A stretch of DNA of 64,000 bases from Romboutsia_E sp900604535 (lineage in GTDB: Bacteria > Bacillota > Clostridia > Peptostreptococcales > Peptostreptococcaceae): the NCBI RefSeq assembly GCF_900604535.1, contig NZ_UWOT01000001.1, forward strand, positions 329,949 to 393,948. Reading direction: 5' to 3'. Under the pieces are notes generated by a model that worked only from the letters and a program-made list of their open reading frames with translations, had not been told where the DNA came from and did no database searches. Within the stretch, counting starts at the first letter, position 1; each line of letters opens with the position of its first letter. The translations under genes were made by a program, and so were the position numbers. Below, in pieces: positions 42,616 to 52,828 of the stretch.

Positions 42616-43638
42616 TTATTTAATACGATTTTTTATAAGCAAATAAGCCAATGAGTATAACCTTCTATCAACCAATATTTTTATATATTTATAAAGTCTA
42701 ATTTTATCTTTATTATATTCAATAAAATCACAAAATTCTTTGTCACTACATAGATGCTTTAATATATTATTTCTCTCAATTTTACTCATATTATTTTCTT
42801 CAAATATAATTTTTTCAAAAACTATTTTATAATGTTCTAAAAACCATATTTCTATATAATCTTTAAGTTCTTCATTATATTTTATTAGTCGAAGTAACTT
42901 GTTCATCTCATAATGAGAAGATGATACCTCATATACTAAGTCATTTTTATTTCTTTTTTGTATTCCACCCTTACCTCTTTCTCCTCTATAGTGATACTTT
43001 ATATCTTTAGATAAATACATAGATTTAGTATTCTGTAAGAATTTCAAATTAAAGCAAAAATCTTCAAAGCATACCATATCTGTATCGAATTTCAAATTAT
43101 TATTTCTAATTATTGAAGCGTTATATAGCTTTGCGCAAGGAGATAAAAATGGACTTTTTATAGACTCTATAATATAATCTAGATACTTATCAAAATCTTC
43201 TTTTTTAATAAAAATCTCTTCAGATACTCCACTTACTTTATCTTGTATCTTTTTCCCATTAGTATATTCCTCTCTGTATACTCCAGAGTAAATAATATCA
43301 GCATTACTATCTTTTATCTTACTATATAATTTTTCAATACAATCACTTTCAATCCAATCGTCGCTGTCACAAAACATTATATAATCTCCTGTAGATTCTT
43401 TAATTCCTAAATTTCTAGCAGAAGATACTCCTTGATTTTTCTTATGTATAAGTATTATCCTTTTATCTTTAATTGCATATTCATCACATATTTCTCTACT
43501 TTTATCGGTTGAGCCATCATTTACTAGTATCACCTCTATATCTTCAAAGGTTTGAGATAATATAGAATCTATACAGCACTTCAAATCCCTTTCAGCATTG
43601 TATATAGGAACTATAATGCTTACTTTTGTCTTACTCAT
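42616..43638 (-). CDS. Family 2 glycosyltransferase
   Basis: 340 residues. GT-A fold with VSIIVPIYNAERDLKCCIDS, VILVNDGSTDKS, SSARNLGI and the metal-binding MFCDSDDWIE, then a helical C-terminal part of the CpsJ/EpsJ sort. It adds one sugar to the lipid-linked repeat unit. ATG 43638 follows GGGAGAAGTT; a start four codons earlier would overlap that site. Donor and acceptor are unknown. Confidence 0.9.
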   Translation of the reverse strand: MSKTKVSIIVPIYNAERDLKCCIDSILSQTFEDIEVILVNDGSTDKSREICDEYAIKDKRIILIHKKNQGVSSARNLGIKESTGDYIMFCDSDDWIESDCIEKLYSKIKDSNADIIYSGVYREEYTNGKKIQDKVSGVSEEIFIKKEDFDKYLDYIIESIKSPFLSPCAKLYNASIIRNNNLKFDTDMVCFEDFCFNLKFLQNTKSMYLSKDIKYHYRGERGKGGIQKRNKNDLVYEVSSSHYEMNKLLRLIKYNEELKDYIEIWFLEHYKIVFEKIIFEENNMSKIERNNILKHLCSDKEFCDFIEYNKDKIRLYKYIKILVDRRLYSLAYLLIKNRIK

Positions 43639-43662
43639 AACTTCTCCCATCTATACAATTTC

Positions 43663-44616
43663 TTATATTTTTATAACTCGATTAATAGCTACTTTAATCA
43701 AGGATTTTGTATCATACTTTCTCAAAACATTATATTTTCTCATTAGCATATATTGCCTTATACCTGATTTTATATCTTTATACTGCATGGATATATCAAA
43801 CCTATCAACTATATATTTTTTATAAAACATATTAAAGTACATTTTTCTATCTTTATCAGTCATAGAAATACTATCTAAAGTATTTTTTACTATGTCTAAA
43901 TGTTCATTACATCTTTTTATTTTCTTCTCTTTACTGTCATCTCCTGTAGACATACTATTTTTATAAATAATATAATTATATAAAGGTTCATCTAAAAAAC
44001 CTCTTTTATACTTATAGTAAACTGGTAGTAACATCTGCCAATTTTGACCTCGTCTTGCTGGATATATCTCTCGTTTTGGATTTACATCTAAAAAAACTTC
44101 TGATCTTACCATATGGCATCCGCAGCAAAATATAGATTCTGACTTAAGGTGATGCTCAAACTGATATTCATCTTCATGGTGTTTAAATTTATCTGTTATC
44201 TTGTATATAACTGTGCTTAAATCATCTTCATTATATACATTAGCATTAGTTGTAACGCATCCATATTCTTTATATTTTTCAAGAAATTCAACTTTTTTTT
44301 CGACTGATTGAGGATGAAAGAAATCATCTGCATCAGCCCAACATAGAAAGTCACCTTTAAAATGCTTAAGACCTGTATCTATAGCTCCACCTAATCCTTT
44401 ATTTTCTTGATATATATATATTAATTTCATACCTTCATTTTTAAACTTATATTCATATGAAAGTACTATACCTTCTGTATTATCTATTGATCCATCATTT
44501 ACAAATATCAACTCTATATTTTTATAAGTTTGATTTAATACCGAATCTAAATAACGAGATACTACTTTTTCTCCGTTATAACATGGAGTTATAATACTAA
44601 CTAATTTATTACTCAA
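43663..44616 (-). CDS. Family 2 glycosyltransferase
   Basis: 317 residues. VSIITPCYNGEKVVSRYLDS, LIFVNDGSIDNT, GLGGAIDTGL and CWADADDFFHP give the GT-A core; the DAD motif replaces the more common DSD. TTG 44616 is used, with AGGGGTGATAAAG upstream and no nearby ATG. Conserved in position in the operon between a second GT2 and the pyruvyl transferase. Confidence 0.88.
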   Translation of the reverse strand: MSNKLVSIITPCYNGEKVVSRYLDSVLNQTYKNIELIFVNDGSIDNTEGIVLSYEYKFKNEGMKLIYIYQENKGLGGAIDTGLKHFKGDFLCWADADDFFHPQSVEKKVEFLEKYKEYGCVTTNANVYNEDDLSTVIYKITDKFKHHEDEYQFEHHLKSESIFCCGCHMVRSEVFLDVNPKREIYPARRGQNWQMLLPVYYKYKRGFLDEPLYNYIIYKNSMSTGDDSKEKKIKRCNEHLDIVKNTLDSISMTDKDRKMYFNMFYKKYIVDRFDISMQYKDIKSGIRQYMLMRKYNVLRKYDTKSLIKVAINRVIKI

Positions 44617-44633
44617 ACTTTATCACCCCTAAG

Positions 44634-45800
44634 CTATCTCATTATTTGCTCAATTTCATTTCTTGCTAAAAGTCCTCTTTTTTTGTAATCTGGCATGAAC
44701 TTATTTAAGTGATCTCTTATATTATCTTTTCTATCATAAATCCATTTAAATGACTCTACTAAATCATTATCTTTTTTTAAACTTTGTACTGGAAGTACAT
44801 AGTTTTCATATGTCCCAAATATATCTTTTGCTATTCCTCTTGCTTTAACTGAATATCCTATCACCAATGTAGGTACACATGTAGAGTAAGCTGCTATTGT
44901 AGCATGAGTTCTCGCTCCAATAAATAATTTACAGCGACTTATATAGCCCTTTAACTCCATACAATTACAATCATCTATCATAATAACTCTATCAGTTTTT
45001 TTGAATTTATCATATAATGCTCTAAGTGGTTCTCTATCATCATTCGACTCCCATATAACATGTGGTATTAATGCGATATTTGAAGTCGTATTTTTTAAAA
45101 TATAACTTATTAGATTTTCATAGTTTTTCATTGTTATACCTTCGTATGTTTCTTTTCTTATAATTAAAGGACTTAAATTAATTCCAATTGTATCATTTTC
45201 CTTGAACCCACATGGTAGGTCTAACTCTAACTTATCTAAATTAAATGCGGGATCTGGATACAACTTAGTATTTTTATTAACCTTATTTAAAGCTTCGTAA
45301 GATATACTTTCTCTAGTAACTATTAGTGAATATGATTCTATATCTTTTGCTATTTTAGGTTCTTCCATTAACTTTGGCTCAACCGAACAGCCCCACAAAA
45401 CTGTTTTATATGCTTTTTCTCCATACATCTTATGTAGCTCTACATGATTTTGCACGTCGGAATAACAATACGTATCCCCACCTATAGCAAATGCTATTGT
45501 ATTTTCATCTATATATTTTTTTCCATCTGTAAATTGAAGTACATCCATTTTAGCAGTATCATTTTTTATTTTTAATGATAAATATGCATTAAAAAAGCTC
45601 ATAGATTTTTTATTAATTGGATTTTTACCCGCTTTTACATCTATGATTTCATTAACTTTATATTTAATATCTTCATCTTCTGCATGTGAAAGTAATTTCA
45701 TTTCACATATTCCATCTAATATCTTTGAGGTCCCTCTAACAATTGCTTCACATCCATGATTTTTACTGCCACTATGCGAATATAAAACTATCTTTTTCAT
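44634..45800 (-). CDS. Polysaccharide pyruvyl transferase family protein
   Basis: 388 residues. SHSGSKNHGCEAIVRG at the N terminus, FAIGGDTYCY, and SRCKLFIGARTHATIAAYS with the C-terminal TLVIGYSVKARGIAKDIFG are the landmarks of the CsaB/WcaK type. The family transfers pyruvate ketals from PEP to sugars, giving negative charge to wall polymers; in Gram-positives pyruvylated polymers can anchor SLH proteins. AGGGGATAAG precedes the start. Confidence 0.9.
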   Translation of the reverse strand: MKKIVLYSHSGSKNHGCEAIVRGTSKILDGICEMKLLSHAEDEDIKYKVNEIIDVKAGKNPINKKSMSFFNAYLSLKIKNDTAKMDVLQFTDGKKYIDENTIAFAIGGDTYCYSDVQNHVELHKMYGEKAYKTVLWGCSVEPKLMEEPKIAKDIESYSLIVTRESISYEALNKVNKNTKLYPDPAFNLDKLELDLPCGFKENDTIGINLSPLIIRKETYEGITMKNYENLISYILKNTTSNIALIPHVIWESNDDREPLRALYDKFKKTDRVIMIDDCNCMELKGYISRCKLFIGARTHATIAAYSTCVPTLVIGYSVKARGIAKDIFGTYENYVLPVQSLKKDNDLVESFKWIYDRKDNIRDHLNKFMPDYKKRGLLARNEIEQIMR

Positions 45801-45807
45801 AATACTC

Positions 45808-46830
45808 TTATCCCCTAATTAATCTTTTTGCTATATTTTTCATTGAACTTCTTATCTTTAAAAGTAAATATACATAATAAAATTTTCCATATATTGTACA
45901 AGTAACAATTATATTTCTAAATGTTGGTTTTAAATTTATATGTAAATTATTTATTATATGTTCATCATCAATAATTTTTTTTACTAAGTTCTTAATATTA
46001 CTTTTTTCTAATTTACTATAAAATACTACAAAAAATACATAATTAAAAATTCTATCATCTATTATTTCTTTATTTTTCCCATGATATCCTTTATTTTCTG
46101 CTATAAATCTCTTTATTTTTAATATTATATTAAGCTGAACATAGTAGTCTATATCTTCATCCTTCTTTGATAAAGAACAATTATCAGCTTCTTGTAAATA
46201 ATTAAATGATATATAGTTTGTAAAGTAAAAATCATTTGAATATTTATATATATCTATAAAAAAGTCTAAATCTTCAGCAAGTACTATATTAGTATTAAAT
46301 TTAATTCTATTATCAGCTATAATACTTCTTTTTATTAACTTATTTGAAATCCATCCATAGTATCCTGTTCCAAATTGATCTTTTGCAAAATTATCAACTA
46401 TATCTTGCTTAACTACATCATTTCTATATCCTAAATCAACCAAATTTAATATCTCATCATCATGATTCACTTTATTGTAACTAGAAAATAATACATCGTA
46501 TTTTTTTATATTAAGTATAGATATATATTCACTAAAAGTTCCAGTGTTTATAACATCATCACCATCTATAAATTGAATATATTCTCCACTAGCATAGCTA
46601 ATACCAATATTTCTCGCGTTAGACACACCACTATTCTTTATTGTATATAACTTTACACGATTATCTTTTATTTCATATTCTCTACATATTTCTTCACTTT
46701 TATCATTAGATCCATCATTAATTATTATAAGTTCAAAATTCTTATATGTTTGAGATAATATTGATTCTATTGTTTTATGTAAATACCTTTCTTTATTATA
46801 TACAGGCATTATAACACTAATTTTTATCAT
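45808..46830 (-). CDS. Family 2 glycosyltransferase
   Basis: 340 residues with ISVIMPVYNKERYLHKTIES, LIIINDGSNDKS, NARNIGISYASG and IQFIDGDDVINT (DGD in place of DSD). ATG 46830 is preceded by AAGGAGGATAAA; an upstream extension has no ribosome binding site. The C-terminal half is helical and basic, as in capsular side-branch transferases. Confidence 0.9.
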   Translation of the reverse strand: MIKISVIMPVYNKERYLHKTIESILSQTYKNFELIIINDGSNDKSEEICREYEIKDNRVKLYTIKNSGVSNARNIGISYASGEYIQFIDGDDVINTGTFSEYISILNIKKYDVLFSSYNKVNHDDEILNLVDLGYRNDVVKQDIVDNFAKDQFGTGYYGWISNKLIKRSIIADNRIKFNTNIVLAEDLDFFIDIYKYSNDFYFTNYISFNYLQEADNCSLSKKDEDIDYYVQLNIILKIKRFIAENKGYHGKNKEIIDDRIFNYVFFVVFYSKLEKSNIKNLVKKIIDDEHIINNLHINLKPTFRNIIVTCTIYGKFYYVYLLLKIRSSMKNIAKRLIRG

Positions 46831-46856
46831 TTTATCCTCCTTATATATAAAGGTAT

Positions 46857-47860
46857 TTAAGCTATTTTTCTTACTAACATATATGGAATTATTAACTTGT
46901 ACTTTAGCATTAAAGTGCATATTTTTAATTTAATATTTACATTTGGTAGCTTTAATTTATCTAAAGCTCTTCTTGATTCTTTATAAGTTAGTACCTTTTT
47001 TATCTCTTTATATTTGTGATAAAAAGATTTATTAGAGCTTCCAAGTTGGTTAGTATAATTAAATATATAATAAATCATATGTAAATCTATTTGTCTTTTG
47101 AAATTAAAGTCTCTATTTTTATGAAAATATTCATAAAGTCTATTATTCATATCTACATATACATCCCATGAATCAGACTTATATGTAGTAGATATAGAAT
47201 TCGGATTATATCTATAGTTATATAAGTAATATCCTTTCATATAATAAAACTATTTGACTTATATCCAACTAACGAACTAAATAGATTATCTTCTGAGTAC
47301 TTTACTTGTTCATCAAAATATAAATCATTTTCTTTTATAAAACTTGTTTTATATAAACAATGCCAAACAGCTAATAATGGTCCATAATCTATATTCTCTT
47401 TCATAATAAGACTTGGATATATTTTATTATAAATATCTTCTTTTAAATATAAACTGCTATCAATATCTAATGTAACTTCCTTTTTACTATCATTATAAAC
47501 CTTATAATAATCAGACATTACAAAATCAACATTGTTTTCATAAGCCACTTTATACATTTGTTCATACATATTGATTTCAATATAATCATCAGAATCAACA
47601 AATCCTATATAGTCGCCTGTAGCTATTTTCATGCCTGCATTTCTTGCCGAACTTAATCCACCATTACTCTTATGTATTACTTTTATCCTACTATCTTTAT
47701 TAGCATATTCATCACATATCTTTGGACAATTATCAGGAGAACCATCATTTACTAGTATTATCTCGATATCTTTTAATGATTGATTTATCACACTATCTAT
47801 ACATCTATTTAAATATTTTTCAACATTATATATAGGAATTATAACACTAACTTTTGCCAT
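46857..47860 (-). pseudogene. Family 2 glycosyltransferase, frameshifted
   Basis: The first 206 codons (from ATG 47860) encode a complete GT-A core: VSVIIPIYNVEKYLNRCIDS, NDGSPDNC, SSARNAGM, FVDSDDYIE. The frame ends after YKSNSFII. The next frame continues with MKGYYLYNYRYNPNSIS, the expected follow-on of this family (Y-x-Y-R-x-x-PNSIS), to 46857. An extra base in the A4 run at 47246-47249 would join them. The truncated product retains the catalytic core and might still act. The start overlaps the upstream gene by 14 bp. Confidence 0.85.
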
Positions 47861-48584
47861 TAATAATACCTCTCATCCTACACAAAAATGATTTACCAAA
47901 TAATACTACCGCTATTCTTTTTATTATCTTTTTTACTTTTACAGACCATGGTAACCAAGTAACTAAGAAATGATGCTCGCAATAAGTATTTTCGGTATTT
48001 CCTCTTATACAATTTCCATAATCATATGGTGAAAAGTATTCCTTAGGATAAATACTTATATCTCCTATTTCTTGATACTTACCATCTCTTTTTAGGCCTC
48101 TACTTACCAATATTTCTGTCAATTTTTGAACATTAGTTGTCAGATCTATACTCTTATCTTTATTATAGAAACTTATATTTTCATACCCATTGATAAATTC
48201 TTTTATGAGCTCATGTCCAGAAATTGAAGCCATAAAACTTGTAGCAATATACTCTTCTTGCTCAAATCCTAATATACATTTATTACCAAGTAAATCATTA
48301 AAAGATTTAAATACCTCTACATCAGTATCCATATATATACCACCATATCTATATAATGCAGTTATTCTAGCATAGTCACTAACATATGCAAATTTCTTTT
48401 CTTCATAAGCTTGCCTTACATAATCATTACAATTTATATTGAAATTATTTTCGTTCCATTCAATAAATTCATAATCATCTAAATATTTATGCCAGCTCTT
48501 TATACATTCTTGCATTTTTTTTGGTTTCTCATTACCCCCAAACCAGCAATAGTGTATTATCTTCGGTATAGATTTATCCTTCAT
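47847..48584 (-). CDS. Gly_transf_sug-type (GT32-like) glycosyltransferase
   Basis: 245 residues. IPKIIHYCWFGG at the N terminus, KFAYVSDYARITALYRYGGIYMDTDVEV with the DXD motif, and FEQEEYIATSFMAS are characteristic of capsular sugar transferases related to OCH1. ATG 48584 follows GGGGGTGTAAT. It lies 1 bp after the stop of the upstream GT4 gene. Confidence 0.9.
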   Translation of the reverse strand: MKDKSIPKIIHYCWFGGNEKPKKMQECIKSWHKYLDDYEFIEWNENNFNINCNDYVRQAYEEKKFAYVSDYARITALYRYGGIYMDTDVEVFKSFNDLLGNKCILGFEQEEYIATSFMASISGHELIKEFINGYENISFYNKDKSIDLTTNVQKLTEILVSRGLKRDGKYQEIGDISIYPKEYFSPYDYGNCIRGNTENTYCEHHFLVTWLPWSVKVKKIIKRIAVVLFGKSFLCRMRGIINGKS

Positions 48585-48585
48585 A

Positions 48586-49788
48586 TTACACCCCCATAAG
48601 TGCATATATTTTCTCTACTTCACTTTCATTACTGTAAATTGACTTCTTAGTATTGTCTATTAATCTTTGTTGTAATTCCTTATCTTTAATCAATGTAGCA
48701 ATACCATTTGCACATCCATAGCTATCCATTGGAACTATAACTCCATCAATACCATCTTTTAGTTGACTTTTAGCTGTTGTAAAATTAGTTATAACTACTG
48801 GTTTATTTAATATCTGTGCTTCAATTGCTGCAACAGACTTGCCTTCGAATAAAGAAGGTTGTACATAAATATCACAAGCTTTAATATATGGATATGGGTT
48901 CTGTTTTTTACCTAGTATAATTACGTTATTCTGCATATTATATCTTTGAATCTCTTCTCTAATGGCGCTTTCTTCTTTACCATACCCTATTAAATACCAC
49001 CTTACTTTAACCCCCATATCACACATATATTTACATATTTTAGGAACTGATTTGAAATTTTTAGCTTCTGCAAATCGTCCTATAGAAAGTATTTTTATTT
49101 CATCGCCCTCACTTATCATCTCTTTTGAAACATTTTCTTTTTCTGATTCCATCTTTACAATATCTGGTGATATTATATTTTCAATTAAAAGAATTTTTGA
49201 TTCTAATGATGGGTATTTTTTGATAAAAGATTCAGTAACTTTATCAGAAATAGAAATTATATTATCATAAATAGACCATAACTTTAATTCTGACTCTGTA
49301 TCCCCTAATAAATGAGAATAGTCAGTGTGCAACCATCCTAATTTTTTAGTTGCGATTGTTTTTTCATCTACAAAATAATATGGAGTAGAAAAACCTATTG
49401 CTAAGTCATATTTTTTATCAGATATCATAGGCATATATGATTTAGTGTACTTATAGCTATATTCTATATCTATTGACGTAGGTCCACTTATATTATTTTT
49501 TCGTTTATATATTGCTGACTTTGTTTTTCCTATTAAACGCCCAAATACTTGAACAAATAATCCCTTTTTCAAAGCTTCAATTATAGGTATCCCTAAAGCC
49601 GTAAACTCTTTTTTTTCTGGAAGAACATTTATGTTCTTAGGTATCATATTCATAAACTCACCATCATGTCTTAATAAAAATAAATCTACATTAAATTTAT
49701 TCGTATCCATAGTATTTAATAAGCTTATAAGTGCTCTTTCAGCCCCACCTATTTCTAAATTATTTGCTACTATCAATATATCTTTCAT
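48586..49788 (-). CDS. Family 4 glycosyltransferase
   Basis: 400 residues, GT-B fold. ANNLEIGGAERALISLL is the N-terminal acceptor-side signature. The C-terminal domain has ILSIGRFAEAKNFKSVPKIC, YLIGYGKEES and the retaining EX7E motif in PSLFEGKSVAAIEAQILNKPVV. ATG 49788 follows GGGAGATAAAA. Confidence 0.92.
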   Translation of the reverse strand: MKDILIVANNLEIGGAERALISLLNTMDTNKFNVDLFLLRHDGEFMNMIPKNINVLPEKKEFTALGIPIIEALKKGLFVQVFGRLIGKTKSAIYKRKNNISGPTSIDIEYSYKYTKSYMPMISDKKYDLAIGFSTPYYFVDEKTIATKKLGWLHTDYSHLLGDTESELKLWSIYDNIISISDKVTESFIKKYPSLESKILLIENIISPDIVKMESEKENVSKEMISEGDEIKILSIGRFAEAKNFKSVPKICKYMCDMGVKVRWYLIGYGKEESAIREEIQRYNMQNNVIILGKKQNPYPYIKACDIYVQPSLFEGKSVAAIEAQILNKPVVITNFTTAKSQLKDGIDGVIVPMDSYGCANGIATLIKDKELQQRLIDNTKKSIYSNESEVEKIYALMGV

Positions 49789-49814
49789 TTTTATCTCCCA
49801 TTTAATTAACACTG

Positions 49815-50788
49815 TTACACATTTAATTTCAATCTATACTTTATAGAATCTACTTTCTTAGGTTCATATATAAATCTTATAAAGTCACGTTTTAATGATT
49901 GAATTTTTTCTTTTTTATGATTAAAATAATTTTCTATTTCAATTCCATGACTTTGATGAAAGTACAAGTCATTGACTAATATATCATCATACTTATCAAA
50001 TTTATTTGGATATACTAGATACTTATTATATATCTCACTTACATTATTTATCATATTTCTCTTTTGAAAATGTATATACATCACTTCTTCTTTTTTTATC
50101 TTATTATTTTCACTATAAATTCTATATGTTTTCCTTCTTCAAAAGTGAATATATTAGTATATTGACTATTATTTATAATCCTAAATGGATGATGCCTAAA
50201 ATCTATATCAGCTATATACTCACTATTATCAAAAAAATTATACCCAGAATCTATTAACTCTCCTGCAAATCCTTTATGATATCCATCAATAGATTCATCA
50301 TATCCATATATTGCTGAAGACTTTAACACCATTTTATATGTATCATATTTCATAAAGTTTGTATTAATTTCCTTAGTATTTCGTATAAATGATAAATGCC
50401 CCGTTCTAAGCAATTTATCATATTTCTCAAATAAACTATCATCCAAAAACTTATTTATCTCTCCAAATATTAAATCACAATCACAATATCCCCAAAAATC
50501 ATAATCTTTTATATAATCTTCAAAAATATATCCATAATATGATTTATAATCACAAAGTTTATATGGATTTTTAAGATTTATTTTAAAATCAAATTTAGAT
50601 TGAAAAAATAGCTTTAATTGGTCAAACGTCTGATTAACCACCTTTATATTCTTTGGTAAATCAAATTTTATATTATTATCTGTAATAATAAGCCAATCAA
50701 TATCACTATTATATTTACACGACTCTATCCAAAGATTAAAATAATCATTAAACTCTCCAAAATAAGGTAATATCAATATTTTTCTCAT
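49815..50788 (-). pseudogene. DUF6625-type putative glycan biosynthesis protein, frameshifted
   Basis: The N-terminal 230 codons start MRKILILPYFGEFNDYFNLWIES and include DFWGYCDCDLIFGEI, a DXD-like motif typical of this capsule-associated family (I believe DUF6625). The frame stops at 50096. The other frame carries on with KKEEVMYIHFQKRNM and ends at 49815. The join is an A3 run at 50117-50119; one extra base gives EFYSENNKIKKEE and a ~323-residue protein. Function is inferred only from context; glycosyltransferase activity is plausible. Confidence 0.78.
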
Positions 50789-50809
50789 AATCCCTCACTT
50801 TTTAATTAT

Positions 50810-51940
50810 CTAACTACTTAAAAATATATTTAATATATCACTGTAATAACCTACACCGTTCCATGCGACTACCATTTGGTAATAAAAAAATATTCCATAT
50901 AGCACAATCATAGAGTAGTTTACTAACCGTTTTTCTTCTCTTGCAAATATATTTTTTATTAACCATGGTAGTAGTATTAAGTTGTATAAAGAAAAGTAAA
51001 TAGGTAATCGGCCTAACATAATACCACTTCTTGCGATCTTAGATATTATATAAACCCCACTAGATATCAATGACATATTTATACTAATCTTTATTATAGG
51101 TGTTAACTTATCTTTTAATATATCTCTATATATAAATGCTAATATTACTGGTACTGACTCAACTAAAATTCTTATTACATTAGTTCCATCATCAGTATCT
51201 TTAAACTCATTCATTGAAGATGCATAATCAGAATTTTCTATTACAACTTCAAGTAAACTTGTAAATTTATCAGTAAATATTAATGCAAAAACTATCACTG
51301 CTATGAATATCATTGATCTTTTACTCCAAGGTTCATCAACAATTATAAAATATGCTGGTATCATAATAAGTACAGATAAATGAAATGTAGAAAGTAATAA
51401 TACTATAATTACATAAAGTAAAAATTTCCTATTTAATATGAGACCTGTACACGCAAACATAATAGCTGCTACTAAGAATTGTCTCATTCCATTTAACATC
51501 CATGTAAACTGACAAGATAACATAAATAGAAGGACACTTAGTCCATAATTACTAGAATATTTATATAACGTATAAACTATACATATACCTGTTATTGATG
51601 CTATGATAAACAACCATATATGAAAATCATCAGATATATACGTTTTTATTAAAATAGAAAACAATCTAAATCCAGGTTCTCTAGCTTCACTATCAAAAAT
51701 AACATCTTTAGCACTTGAAAGTAGTGGATACTCTTTAAACATATCTATATATGTCCAAGTATCTGCTATACCACTTCTAAGTCCTGAAAAGAATATTATT
51801 ACTGAAAATGTTACAAACGCCATAAATATATTTACTCTACTTTCATATACTTCATTTCCAACAGCAATATATTTAGAAGTCATCTGTGACATTATTCCAA
51901 AAACAATAACCCAGCACAGCATGAATATATACACTTCCAT
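50810..51940 (-). CDS. EpsG/Wzy-type polysaccharide polymerase
   Basis: 376 residues with about ten membrane segments. FFSGLRSGIADTWTYIDMFK near the N terminus and the NGMRQFLVAAIMFA segment are EpsG-family signatures. It would polymerise flipped repeat units on the outer face. The ATG directly follows the stop of the upstream GT2 gene, and AGGTAGC serves as the binding site. Confidence 0.9.
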   Translation of the reverse strand: MEVYIFMLCWVIVFGIMSQMTSKYIAVGNEVYESRVNIFMAFVTFSVIIFFSGLRSGIADTWTYIDMFKEYPLLSSAKDVIFDSEAREPGFRLFSILIKTYISDDFHIWLFIIASITGICIVYTLYKYSSNYGLSVLLFMLSCQFTWMLNGMRQFLVAAIMFACTGLILNRKFLLYVIIVLLLSTFHLSVLIMIPAYFIIVDEPWSKRSMIFIAVIVFALIFTDKFTSLLEVVIENSDYASSMNEFKDTDDGTNVIRILVESVPVILAFIYRDILKDKLTPIIKISINMSLISSGVYIISKIARSGIMLGRLPIYFSLYNLILLPWLIKNIFAREEKRLVNYSMIVLYGIFFYYQMVVAWNGVGYYSDILNIFLSS

Positions 51941-52828
51941 TTATTTAGCTACCTCTCTATTTTTTATTCTTATTAACCAATACAGTAACACCCCAAAAGG
52001 GTATGCTAATATTGTCAGTATTTTTTGTGGTGATTCATTTAAAGCATCCTTGTTTTTCATAATTATACTTGAAGATACATAATGTATAGATGACTTGAAC
52101 CTATGCTTTATTTTTTTATCATATTTCATATGCACCTTCCTCATAAATGCAAACCCTTTAGGATTTTTATAATATTGTTTAAAGATATTCCTGCTAGATC
52201 CATCTTCTAAATACTCAACAGTACAAGTTGGCTTATTTAATATAAGCAACTCATATTCCTGGTCAGCTAATAAATATTTATAATCTAAAGGCACAAATTT
52301 TTCACCTTCAAACTCCGGATATGGAGGATACTTTTTCATTATATCTGTTCTATAAATAAGATTTTTATCTCCTGTCCCACCATTAATATAAAAATCACAC
52401 AATCTCATCGATTTTTTATTTGGAAATTTATCTCCTACAATATCACCATTTTTATAATTATCTAGAGATGCTATTCCAGAGTACTTATTACTTCCATTCC
52501 TCTTCCAAAAACTAGTGATAATTTCTACCGAATCATCTGGCATAAAATCATCTGAGTCTATACATACGTTTAATTCTGTATCAATTAACTCATATGCCTT
52601 GTTATGTGCCGTGTGCATGCCACCATTTTCTTTATATACATAATTTATCTCGAATCCATTATCATTTTTTATCCAACTATCAACTAATTCTTTAGTATTA
52701 TCAATAGATCCATCATCTACTATCAACCACTTAAAATCTTTACACGTTTGTTTTTTTAAACTCTCATAGCACCTATGAAGAATATACCCCCTATTATAAG
52801 TTGGTGTAAAAACTGTTAATGTTACCAT
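51941..52828 (-). CDS. Family 2 glycosyltransferase
   Basis: 295 residues with LTVFTPTYNRGYILHRCYES, WLIVDDGSIDNT, GGMHTAHNKA and NVCIDSDDFMPDD. This set is typical of the capsular GT2 group that acts early on the repeat unit. Start at ATG 52828 after GGTGGAG, adjoining the upstream GT4 gene with no gap. Confidence 0.9.
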   Translation of the reverse strand: MVTLTVFTPTYNRGYILHRCYESLKKQTCKDFKWLIVDDGSIDNTKELVDSWIKNDNGFEINYVYKENGGMHTAHNKAYELIDTELNVCIDSDDFMPDDSVEIITSFWKRNGSNKYSGIASLDNYKNGDIVGDKFPNKKSMRLCDFYINGGTGDKNLIYRTDIMKKYPPYPEFEGEKFVPLDYKYLLADQEYELLILNKPTCTVEYLEDGSSRNIFKQYYKNPKGFAFMRKVHMKYDKKIKHRFKSSIHYVSSSIIMKNKDALNESPQKILTILAYPFGVLLYWLIRIKNREVAK

